Assembly: GCF_003672135.1 (NCBI RefSeq)
Contig: NC_039509.1
Location: forward strand, 11,232,663 to 11,296,662
Direction: 5' to 3'
Length of the DNA stretch: 64,000 bases
Origin: Ooceraea biroi
Lineage: Eukaryota; Arthropoda; Insecta; Hymenoptera; Formicidae
Shown here: positions 51,194 to 62,462 of the stretch, piece after piece
How positions within the stretch are numbered: the first letter of the stretch is position 1
Layout: every line of letters begins with the position of its first letter
Made by a program: the position numbers and the translations under genes
The notes under the pieces: model-generated
Seen by the model: the letters and a program-made list of their open reading frames with translations, nothing else
What the model was told of the DNA's origin: nothing
Database searches by the model: none

Positions 51194-52199
51194 ATTTATT
51201 TATCGAGAATAAAAATAGTGATATAGGGGAACCACATCCTTCTGGCGTGTCTTTCAGCTTTGCGCTCTCAACACCTCGAACAGCTTAAGCTTCGTCGTCC
51301 TGGCGTATATATCCGTCGTCCTGTGGGTTGCAGCTGCCTCTAGTGGCAGCACGTGTTCCTCTTTTCTGGGCAGGTGGTTGGCGTCGTTAAGCAATCGCCT
51401 CCCCCTCGTCGAGGGCCGAGATTTGAACGGCGTATAGCCCGTCGGCGAGAGGCCGAAGAAGATCAAGAAAAGAAGAAGAAAAAGAATGGAAGAGAAGGAC
51501 AGGCCTTGCAGGCACGAGACTCGTGACTGCGAGCAATATCTTTGCCATGGAATATGAGAAGAATATCATCAAGGATTATTGCACCTTTCGCGAAGACACT
51601 CGCGAGGGTGCGCAAACGTGCATATTATTTAAAGGCAAAATTTTATTCGGAAATGTGTCACGAGGACGTCTCTCTGTCGTCGACGGTGGAAAAGAATGAA
51701 CCAAATCTCATTTGAGCAAAAGTTGATTAAAAATTTAATGAATAAAGAATATTGCATTCTTTTGTTGGGTTTTTGAACGTGATGAAAACAGTAATTTCTT
51801 GACAGAAATTTGAGAGTAGAGACTATGCATTCTCCTTTGTTCTTTTTAGAAGAATGACGCATAAAAGTTGGGGAAACGGTTTTGGCGGTCTACGTGTGGT
51901 CTGTGTTCTCAGGGCACACATAAAACTCCTTATCTTGATGTTTTATGAGTTACTTTTATTACTTCATGGAGCCAAATTCTGACGTTTCTTTATTTTTCTT
52001 TACATATCACAATTTTATTTGCAATAAAATAAAATGCAAATGTATCTGTAAAACAAGACCCAGCTACTGTAATCTGCTTCGCTAGTTCCATTTATCATTA
52101 CATCGTTATTTCGGTCAACAGTCCTAACAAAGTGAACTCCAGATATTCCTAGAATTGTCATTCAACCCTATTATTCATCAGCCCCAAAGCCGAACGCAA

Positions 52200-52750
52200 C
52201 GAATAATTTGGGTGACGTCGCTAAGCAGCCAATCGTGAAAAGGAATATAACGACAGGACGTCCAGGCCGAAGAAGAAGGACGGGAAAGGTGTTCATCTCT
52301 GTTTGCGGGTACCGCCGCAGGAGGACACGATCGGCGAAGGGGGTAGAGGCAGAAGTACGAAACGACCGGCAGGTGATGCCGAAGAGAAGCGCTGCTGATG
52401 TACGCGCGCGTCGCGACCGGTTCCCGGATCGTGGATCCGCCGCGCGATTTACCGCCGCTTAATAAGCCGAATAAGAGAGAGACCGTTCACGGCTGGGACC
52501 GATACGCGCGTTATTCTCGTGTGCGATAAATCTTGCCGAGCACGATCGTCCGGGATCTATGTGTATGGGCGTGATCGAGCAGGTGGTATCCGTCTCCATT
52601 GGCTCTCCATTGGCGATTCGCGGTTTCCCGCCAATTCGAAGGCCACGTCGAGTAAATCGAACTCGAAAGATGCATTTCTCGCGTTGTTTTGCATCACCTT
52701 GCGTCTTGGAGTCGAAACGAGCAGATTTTGCCTCGCAAAAGCTGACGCTG
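52200..52750. other. GC-rich intronic island
   Basis: A CpG-rich block containing an 84-codon Arg-rich open frame (52208-52462, +) and others. None resembles a known protein. It may be a regulatory island. Confidence 0.35.
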
Positions 52751-53054
52751 TTATTTTAATGCATTAGTGTTAGGGAAAGAAAGGAAATTATTTATTGAGA
52801 TATCAGAATTGAAAGAAAACTTAAGCGGGTTTTTAAAATACAGATTTCTTTTATGAAGGATATTATGTGATAGAAATGTATCCAAAAAGTATAAGTTCTG
52901 AGGATAAAGTTGAAGTTGCATCGGAATTTTTCGCCGATGATATCGTTAAATGATATTTTCGTGCTTCGCACAAAATTAATAACCAAGTGCTATCGCGATG
53001 TCAGATCACTCTTGGCACCTTTATAAGCGTTTCCTTTTTTTATTCATCATCGTT

Positions 53055-53078
53055 ATCCCTTATCGATCGATAAGGGAT
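53055..53078. promoter_or_regulatory. Perfect 24-bp palindrome with paired GATA and DRE-like sites
   Basis: The 12-base arm ATCCCTTATCGA is followed directly by its exact reverse complement. It contains two divergent GATAAG motifs and overlapping TATCGAT/ATCGATA, close to the DREF/BEAF-32 element. A perfect 24-mer palindrome is not expected by chance in 64 kb (about 0.004), so a functional dimer site or a constrained structure is plausible. Confidence 0.5.
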
Positions 53079-54650
53079 TCGAGGGGTGGAGCGTTTCGGA
53101 GGCAATAATCGCGGACGATGATATGATAAGTTTCAATTTTGAGTGTGCCAAGTGTGCGTTATCAGAGGCTTGATCGGGTCAAATGACATAAGGGCTGCGT
53201 TTGTGCCGGCTGGATAAGGGCGGACCGCCCCCACATAGTCGAGGCTATCCCTTCAGAGGCGTCCCGATAAAAAGAACGAGCACGAGCAACAGCTTGGCGC
53301 GGAGTGCGGGGTAATGAAGTTTATCGGCTCTCTTCTTGGCCGTTCATCTCTTTTCTTTTCTTTCCTCGGGTAAATCAGATGCAGCCTCGCCTCTCGCCTC
53401 TTTCGCGAGCGGAGAGCAACAGTTGGCGAGGAGGAAACATCTGTCGGTCCCAGCGCATGCGTATCCTTCAGGTAAAAACCTGCGTTCAGGGACTCTCAAA
53501 TTTTCGGAAACCGACACTTAGCGATACTCGCGAATAACGGATCGTCAAGCAATTGCTTATAATATTGAGAAAAATTTAGTCAAACGCGAATATGCATATA
53601 TGTATATTGACAATTTTTTAATTAAAATTATATTTTGTTGGATGTTTTTGGATATGCAACTTTTTCTATAAAGTGGAAAATAATTACGATGGCAAATTAA
53701 GAAAGCACATGTGTGTAAGAATAAAATAAAATTTATACATATAAATATATGATTGACACTATAAATGTAAAAGCTCCATTTATGTGCTTGCATCGTTAGC
53801 CTTTGCTTAAGTAAAAGTAAAATCATTAAAATTCTAAGAATATTAATCAATATTCGAAAGGCAAATCGTAATAAAATAAGCAATCTGCGGAGTATCTCGG
53901 ACGCGGATAAATTAGTCTATCTTTCCTCTTCTTCAGCTCGTTGTGATGCTTTATTAGAACTCCCTTCGTCTGAACTAGCGAACGTAACTTTAGAAACATG
54001 CGTAAGATTTAGGACCGGACGACGTCGACAAAGCTTTGATTTTCATCAACTGGCATGGCCGGAGAGCATCAAGACACGTTATATTTGCTTCGTAAAACGA
54101 TACCGTGGGGAACGACGTGTTCCGTTAATTCACATTCGTAAAATTACGACACCAAGAAAATCTCACGAGATAGTGCGCTATTCCTGCAAACTAGCATCTA
54201 AAACGCACACGCGCAACACTGCAAAAGAAAATAAAAGCACAGCATGTTCCTGTTTAATATCTGAGTCATATAACAGTCATCAAAAGTAGGAAAAGTCGAA
54301 TCTATTCTCGTAACTCAAAATAATGGCTACGGTAATTCAGTTTCGATATAATGAATGACGGGCTTATTTTTCTAGCGCTGTTTTTCATGCTTCTTACTTG
54401 AAAATATTCCGTTACAGTTATGTGCATGTCGTTAAACTTTCGGTCATTTACGCAGACCGTACAATTTATTTACAAAGGCACCCCTTGGAATACCTGCGAA
54501 ATGTTCAACATCTGCGAGACGAGTATGGTGAAAAGTTTGCTTGACAAGTACCGACCAGTAAAGTTCGGGCTAAGTTACGGTGTCGTTTATTTTAACCACC
54601 TTGAGGCTCTCGCATGACTCACCGAAATTACACGACCATTTTTGCGAACG

Positions 54651-54701
54651 AAGGGTGCTGCAAAACACCCTTTATTACGCACATGGAGGTTGGTGCGTAA
54701 T
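54651..54701. other. Two adjacent hairpins
   Basis: AAGGGTG (54651-54657) pairs with CACCCTT (54666-54672). One base further on, ATTACGCAC (54674-54682) pairs with GTGCGTAAT (54693-54701). Both stems are perfect, with loops of 8 and 10 bases. Confidence 0.6.
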
Positions 54702-55759
54702 CGCACGGTCTTCGGTATCGATTCTAATGTAGATGCATTGTTCACTTGAGTTCGCTGTTAGTCATAAATGCGGTACTCAACCACCATTATAGCTTTCTTC
54801 TTCTTTAATTTATGCTTTAGCGATGATGTACGTATCTTTTTTGAGACTGACTCGAGATTGAAAAGTCACTTGAATACTAGAATTGAAAAAGTTTAACGTT
54901 TCTCTGCTACACTCGGCAACATTTTGTTGGTTTCATGGCACATGAAGTTTTGTAATTAAATGTGCATAAGAGATAACTGCAAGTAGGAACGTCTATATTC
55001 GTACAGCACGTGCAGAAAACCCTTGAAACTCGCGATCAAATGTAGAAATCAAGAAAATGACACGTCTTCACCGCAAGAAGAAACGGGTTAGAGCGACGAA
55101 ACCGCAACGTTCGCATATGCGAAAGGAACCTTGTTCGAACGTAGAATTACGGGCAAACTTCTGCGAAATTATGTAAGCAGACAGGTGTATTTGCTTCCTT
55201 TTGAATTGAGGTTTACTTGTCGGCAATGCAACTATCAGCCGACGGATTTTTCTCGTTTCCGCAACCTAGCGGTTTTTGTAACGGTTACAAAGTAAATATT
55301 ATAATATCGTTACCAGTTTTCGATTATTTATGTCGAAATCAAATTATGATCAGATTATGATTTTAATTGCGAATTTTTCTACATTGCTGTCGCACTGTTT
55401 GCGCACAATATAATTATATTCCATATTGAAAAGAAGTTTTGTCATGTAATATGATTCTTGGTATCTTAGTATCTTGGTTTAAATTATTGTACGTATAATG
55501 CTTTATTCCGATGTAAAAGCTCATGCGTGAATATTTATTATTTTTATCCCGTGGCTACATTTTTGTCATACAAAATTGCGCCTTTGGACGTGCAGAAGGC
55601 AGATGCACCGATAGAAATCGAGTTCTTTCAGCTGGTCTGCCTCGTTATGATAGATTCGAGTGTTCTTTGTAGAGTCCTTAGTTCCGAGCGGGACTTCCGA
55701 TTTGGAAATTGGAGAGGGCAGTCATAGAATGGTTCCCCTGATTCAGTTCAAACTTTTAT

Positions 55760-55810
55760 CCTCGCGTGTAGCGAGGCTCCTGAAGTTTACTTATTAACAA
55801 AACTTCAGGA
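55760..55810. other. Two adjacent hairpins
   Basis: CCTCGC (55760-55765) pairs with GCGAGG (55771-55776), and TCCTGAAGTTT (55778-55788) with AAACTTCAGGA (55800-55810). The second stem has 11 perfect pairs and an 11-base loop. Confidence 0.6.
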
Positions 55811-56265
55811 AATGATACATCCCTCGGAAATGGAATAGGAAATTGACTTCGGGCAGATTTTTATTTAAAAAAATATCCTCTTTCAAGAATAATATGCTGC
55901 TATGAAGTTTTCCTGTAATATTCTTCGTGGTAATACTTTCATCAAATGTTTAGCATAATTTTATTACAACTCTCTGACTTTGTATTGTTATACAAGTTAG
56001 TTATAAATGTTATAATTGTTCTCCAATTCTAACAACTTTCAAAGAGACCATGTATGTGTAACACAATGTATCATGAAAGATTTCCAAAGGATGCCGGGAT
56101 TGATAGGTCGTTCTCTCTCACTCCCGCATCTAATTCTCATCTAATCATCTCAAGGAAGATTGAAAACCTGTCGCTTATAGCGAAGTCTAATTAACTTTGA
56201 GCACCATAAAATGTCTTTACGATGTAGCCAGCGATCCTAGATAAAGAAAGCGCTGTATAAAATCT

Positions 56266-57640
56266 CTACGAAGTACCATGCAGGTGCGAAGTGCGATTCG
56301 AAGTGTGGATCAGGATTTTGAGAAACACTGCGTATCTGTGCCGAGCGCCACGCGACCAGGTCGTCCGGTTGGGCCGGGTGCCGGGTGTTGTTGAAATCAA
56401 CGTGGTGGGGTTCCTTCGATGAGCCCGCGACTGGAGCCTTATGCCTTCAGTCGACTCTCGGCTCTCACTGCGACTCGAGCCGGTTGAGATTCCGTTAATT
56501 GAGCAGCGAGCAAAGCCCGAAAACGCGCCTGGTTGCTTCAGGTGTGGGGGCCCACCCATCACGTTCGAGAACAAGGGGAACAGGAGGGACAAGAGGACAC
56601 GAGGACCAAGAGAAGAGGTGGAAGGTTTCCTCGCAGTTCTGCAATCACGTCACGCACATCACATACGTCGATTCAACCGGGAACAAGTCGCGCGAAACCT
56701 GATCGGAGACCTCGCGGGAGATAATAGAACCACGCCGAACGGGGGAGTCTTATTGACAGGAAGTGAAGGGATTCGAGGGCGTAGTGGGGCAGAAAGTATC
56801 CTGGTCGCGAGTCCTCGAGCGGTGCAATCGTGAGTGGCTTAGATGCGAGTCGACAACCTCGCCGAGCCGAGATCGCGAGCGTATCGACAGTCCGTTCGCT
56901 CCAGCCGGTCGATTACCTCCGACGATTCCCGGCCTCTCCACGTGTCGGCCGGTTAATTAGTAGTACGTGGGTGGCTGCGCCAAGAAGAGAGAACGAAGAT
57001 TCGAAGCAAGAGATGCCGAAAGTCGAGTAGGCAGAAGCAAAAGAAAAGGAACGGACAATCGAGGAGAGGAAGACCAGCCGACCGACTGCAAGGTCCGCAG
57101 GGGGTGCGGCCGGGGCCGGAAGGGTCAAATAGATGCAGGAATCTGCGGACGGCGCCGCCGTACTACGACAGAAAAGATCGTGCATCTACGTTTGCGAATG
57201 GACTCGTGCGAGTGCACCAATAAGATTTAATCGAATAGACTGTGTTCGTGATTATTTCGATCGTATCTTGTAACATCAAGAAAAGTAAGTTTCTGCATTA
57301 AGAAAACTTGGGAAAACGATTGCTGACGGAAAAATGATAAAATGTTGGGAAATTGTCGCAACTTTCGTTTAAAAAGTCACTGAAGAGAGACAGAGGGAGA
57401 CTTTCTCAAGCTTGATAAAGGAGCATTATAAAGGACTTTGATTGTGTGTTAACGTATAATATCCGCGAGTGATTGATCAGATCCAGGAAGTACTGGTGCA
57501 TGGAACTTTTGCGATCGAGAGATCTCGATTCGAAAGACAGCTAAGAGACCGAGTGATAGTTGGGATACGTTTGATCCCTATTAAATGACATTGGCAGTAA
57601 TCTAACAGGATTTTACGAGGCTTAATCAGGACGATATCGC
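56266..57640 (+). promoter_or_regulatory. GC-rich island and probable 5' UTR/promoter of the 57.6 kb exon
   Basis: A long GC-rich stretch precedes the start-like exon at 57645. TCAGTC at 56447-56452 fits the arthropod initiator. A donor-like AAAA|GTAAGT occurs at 57285 and an acceptor-like TCTAACAG ends at 57608, so the leader may be spliced. Open frames (for example 56441-56833, 56967-57230) are Arg-rich, overlap on both strands and look like composition artefacts. Confidence 0.4.
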
Positions 57641-57644
57641 GAAC

Positions 57645-57827
57645 ATGTTGTGTGGTACATTTAAAAAGAAGAGGAGGTACGCGGGGGATGAGTATCGTTT
57701 GGTTAGATCGAACACCATGCCTAGAGTAGTCTCAGGGATGAGGGACACCAGCATGGTACCAGTTCGGAGAACGAAGTCTTCGAGGGCCGCCGCTCGACCA
57801 CCGCTGATCAAAGACTTGCTGCACATG
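57645..57827 (+). CDS. Start-like coding exon, unrecognised; possible alternative N-terminus of the MRL gene
   Basis: From ATG 57645 an open frame of 61 codons ends at a consensus donor CACATG|GTAAGA (57828) in phase 0, the same phase as the MRL exon at 43518. The peptide begins MLCGTFKKKRRYAGDEYRL and is basic, with no domain I recognise, signal peptide or membrane segment. Splicing to the same downstream exon as 43616 would give an isoform without the talin-binding helix. The alternative is the first exon of an independent gene. That the exon is real is supported by the start, donor and preceding GC-rich leader; its function is unknown. Confidence 0.45.
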
Positions 57828-60800
57828 GTAAGAACAGCACTACATAAAACAATGACGAAATAATGATACAAAATCTGGACTGTCTACTGTATGAAAATTT
57901 ATATCGAAGGTGTGTGATAAGAATAAGATAGGATATTTTTGATATAAATAAAATTTGATTATATTTAAGTTCATAGAAATATTTTAGAGAGAGAAAAGTG
58001 ACATATATCTATTAAAATTTTTAAAGTACATAATCTGATATTGAATAAAAATTAAATTAAGCTATTCGTACGAAACAAATTGCAATTATTCATATAGATT
58101 GAAATTTGATTGCTCGAAGATCATCCAAAGTTGATAACTCTGTTATTTGTAATTTCTTATTTGTTTTTTATTCTGTTTTGAATGTTTTATATTTTTGCTC
58201 TATACTGTACTATTTAAGTAGCACTTCGCATACGAAAATCGACAAAACTTCACGTAACGTAAACAACGCTTGCTCAGCTCGTTACTCACTTTAGTCTAAG
58301 ACCAATTCGCATCGCACGAGGCCAGTCAACCGATTGGTCCTCAAAGGATTTGGACCGTCTCAAATCTACATACATGAATACGAATGCGTCATGCTGTTTG
58401 CATATGTATGCGGACTGCAAGACGACGCGCCGCGCCGTATTCGTGCGTTTAGCTGTATAATTTACGACGTTACATGACTTTAGTACGAGAGCAACGTTGC
58501 ATACATCGTGCGTACCTGGTCGATTAATTAGCGATACCGTGTCCTTTTCTGGACGATAATTCCGGCTGCAAAGTGGTTGGCATGTGAAAATCGGGAGCTC
58601 CCTTACGCGCAATCTGGAATTAAAATAAGACATCAGCGAATTTTGTTGCATCGATCCTTCGCGGTTTGGGCGACTCGATAATAAGCCCGATCTACCCTTC
58701 TCGTGACCTTACGTTTCTCCTCGTTCCTCCTGTTCTTCCCGAAAGCATCGCGATGCTCCTTTTTTCGGTCTAAATCCGGCAGCGAAGAGGCGCCTCTGCA
58801 CGATCGCATCGGATTCTCTCGAAGTGCCTTTCTGCCTCTTGGAGAAGACCGAAAGCAGAGGCTGGTTCTCGGGGTTTGCCTTATAAGGCGTTCTGCGGGA
58901 TGCCCAGCGTCCATTAGAAACCCTTTTGTCGGACCCGACCTCTTTTTCCAGCGGATTCTCGAAGGGTCCGCGCCATCGATGGCTCCTTCGATCGCTCCTT
59001 CGATATTATCCCCTCGTTGGAAAAAGGCACGTGTCACTTTTCGAGAATAACCGTGTCGTATCTTTTAAGCACGATCATAAAGGACTTTCGAGTCGTAAAA
59101 TTGGCCGTAATAAAACGACGTAATGACACCTCGATCAATCGAACGGCAATGAACATTGTTCTACTCCGCAAAAGGTATCACATTTCTCGGAAAGCGAGAC
59201 AGAAGCGATATTAGAATATTAGGAACGCTTACAAGAATTTTTTATTGATTTTTAATTCGATTAATTTAAAACGTGGTAGACGTAAAATCGATAAAAGTTA
59301 ATTACGATTAATTCCGTGGCTGTCAAATAATGTCGATGTCACTCGCTCTCATTACCCGAGCAGTCTCTTTACCGGCCGTTGATTGGTCGTTACCCATAGG
59401 CGGGTTTTTTCCTCAGCAAAGGGAATTTTAATGTATAACCGACGAGAGAGTGAGTTCATGAATATGCACATAAATATAAAGAGCGAATACGGGCGCGAGT
59501 TGTTTTTTGCGAGGTTCTCGAACGTTAACGCGAAAATATTCGTTGCGCGGTTCTTGCTGGGCCAGAACGCACCTTCCTCGCCAAAGGAAGAAATTTTGTC
59601 CGCGGTCAAGGACGCCGTGGAGTCTGCAGGAATTCAGCTAATGCTGATTCGAACTTGTTAAAGCCTGTAGATATGACACAATATGAGCAATATAGAGATA
59701 CATAATCTATATAAACTTTAATAATATAATTGATACAGCAAATTTAACAAGATAATTGATACAGCAAGTGAAACCGTGATAACATTTGATCACATTCATG
59801 TAGCAATATCGCACTCATGTTCGTGGTACAAATATTCCAATCAAGTATATCAACTATTAAAAATATTTTACATTACTTATCATACAAATTTTTCTTTTAT
59901 TTTGTTATAGTTTTATCATGGAGGGTTTACTCTCTTTTTAATGCAGCACGAGCTCGCGCGATTCTGAGGTATTCGCGAATTTTACCGCGCTATTAAACAA
60001 ACCAGTTTCCACCGACCAACGGTTTCCACTGATTCACGATAAACGGAAAAGAAGATAAAAAGTACCAAAGAGCGGCCGAGATTGTTCTTCAGCAATTTGC
60101 TAGCTCAAAGAGCGTAATTACGCTTCTTCGAGGGAAAATCTCCCAAAGTGGCCCGTTAATCAGTGGCGCCGGTTTTGTTCTTCGCCGTTCGCGAAACTGG
60201 GTCGCGCGCGCGTTGCAGTCGGCCAGGCTGAACCCTGAACAACACCATCAGGCAAACTGCGATACTTCTAAGGACGCCCGCATAAAGACAATAGTTTCGC
60301 ATTTCGTGATCCCCCTCGACGAGGAGGAGGAACAACGGGCTCTGGAGAACGCGTGCGCTTTTTTTGGCCGCTGCAATTTGTGTATCCTCGCTTCCATCCC
60401 CGTCATCCTCTTCTCCGTTTCTCTCCTCGCTCCCCGTTTCACCGCCCTTTGTTCGCGTCTTTTCTTTTTTCATCTTTATTTTCGGCTTGTTCTCCTCTTC
60501 ATCTTCTTCATCCTCCCGCGCCGCGGCGGGTTCCTCTCCTCCCTGCGTATCCTCCTCGCCTCAGCTCCGCGTCGCGAAATATCCCAGTGCATTCCTGTGT
60601 ATCGCGCCTCAGCGATTTTGGTCCCCTCCCACCCCTCAGTCAATGGCCCTTAGGCTTCTGTTAGGACCGCATTCGAATCGCAATTCGAGTTCAGTTAAAA
60701 AGTTCATTCAACAGCGAAAATGCGTCGTTTAATTTCGATAAGATCAAGAAAGTTGCAACGCGTCAGCTGAATTATTTTGTTTTAAATTTCTTGACGTTGT

Positions 60801-62412
60801 TACGCCAACTGAATTCTGGCAGAACTCCAATGAGGTTTGCAATATATCCTCGAAGTAGTTCGGTACAAAACATGTTAATTAATCTCAGCTGGGTTTCACT
60901 TTAACGAGATTCTAATTAAAAGCCTGATTATCGAGGTAGTTAATTAGAAGCTCTTTGAAGCGCGATTGAAGTCTGAGATTCCTGATGACTGGCAAGCAAG
61001 AAGAGGAAAAAGACTTTCACCGGGGAAACCTCGTTTCTAAATTTATCGATTCTTATAAAAAGCACCCTGTGCGTAACACTCGCGGCTGCGTTCTCGTTCG
61101 CGTAGCGTTACTAAACGCGTTTCTTTTCATCTCCTTCCAGCTGTCTTGTGCAGCAGCCTCCTATTAGCATTAGCACTAGACTAACACGGCACATTCTCAC
61201 CGAATTACGCAATCAGCCCTGCATCTCTTATTATTAGAATTAGCTATGCTAATTGTGTTGTAACTACACCTACTAACGGTTTTGATAAAAATGTTGTTAC
61301 CGTACTATTAAACCGAGAATGATCGCGTGATACAATTTATGGTGTTGTACTCGCGGATCTGTTCTCATTCAAGCTCGTTGTAATTAATCTGTCCACTAAT
61401 TAACCAAATAACCATCGGGATATTATGGGATATTATGTACCGTTACAATATGAATAAAAAAGACTCATTATATGTACTATATAATCAAAACGAATTATTG
61501 GCGAAATATAACTATTAATATAATAAGATTAGATTATGCATGTTTTAAAAAAAATGTATAAATAATTTTTCTCAGTTGTTATTAGCCAGCAGGAAATAGA
61601 GTGTCGCATTCCTTACTTATGTGCAAATCATACAAATAAAGAAACATTTACCGGATAAAGTTATAAATGCTACCGCTGTGCAAATATAATTTCTAATTAT
61701 TCTACATAGTTCGTCCTCAATTTTGCTGCAATTCCAGTTATCGCTTTTATTGTTGCCATTATTGAATTGCCGTCGATTCTCGGAAACTAGACGGAGGCAC
61801 GGCCGCGAATCGTTCTCGACGATACGAAGCGGCGGGCGTGCACGCTATTAACTCTAATTAGCGATTATTAGAAGACATTCCGTGGAGACGGCGCCGCAAA
61901 TTGAAGGCGGTATAAACCGGCGTGAACGGCCGAACAACGACAAGGCTGGGCGGCAAGCAAACCAGACGAGATATGACGGCCTGATTAAAACGAATCGTTG
62001 ACCGGCACAAATGAAATTGCAAGTCGGCCAATGCGCCAAGATAAGCGATACCTCGAATCAATGTTGCCTCATGTTATGAAAGAGGGAGTCTATTGTACTC
62101 TCGACATGTCTCTTTCTCTTCCTGTAAGAGAAACTGGAAACTGGCAAAAATATATGTTTGAAAATATAAATAGCGAATAAATTTGAGTTATTAAATACTG
62201 ATACACACGTGTGTGTTTCATAAAAAATTTATGAGTTCCACTTTAAAGTAGTTCACCAGTCCGAAAATGCGAGACAATACTGTTATATTTGTTTCCAGTC
62301 GTGTAGAACCGCGTGCGGAAAATTTGCATCGGCGCGGAGTGCGAATTCCAGGTCGGCGATTTTATCGCGGCAGCCGCCGCCGAATCGAGCCCTCGATGAG
62401 AGAGAGAGAGAA

Positions 62413-62462
<50 letters not shown>

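Larger units (their letters stand above)
43617..52200 (+). other. Non-coding region after the MRL exon (probable intron)
   Basis: No exon is recognised. The region contains an AATAGA-rich simple repeat, a candidate inverted-repeat element, a CG run at about 44942-44958, and an AT microsatellite. Open frames of up to about 150 codons are present but look random. Confidence 0.55.

Noticed and set aside
56441..56833. 130-codon open frame containing CFRCG, reminiscent of a zinc knuckle
   Set aside because: Only one Cys pair and no following His/Cys spacing; the frame sits in a GC-rich leader region with competing frames.
59383..59661. 92-codon plus-strand frame with balanced composition
   Set aside because: No recognisable domain, no clear splice sites or leader, and an overlapping minus-strand frame of similar length; left out of the gene list.
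60213..60732. Overlapping plus-strand frames of 103-146 codons
   Set aside because: They read through a C/T-rich tract, giving Ser/Phe/Pro/Leu low-complexity peptides in all three frames.
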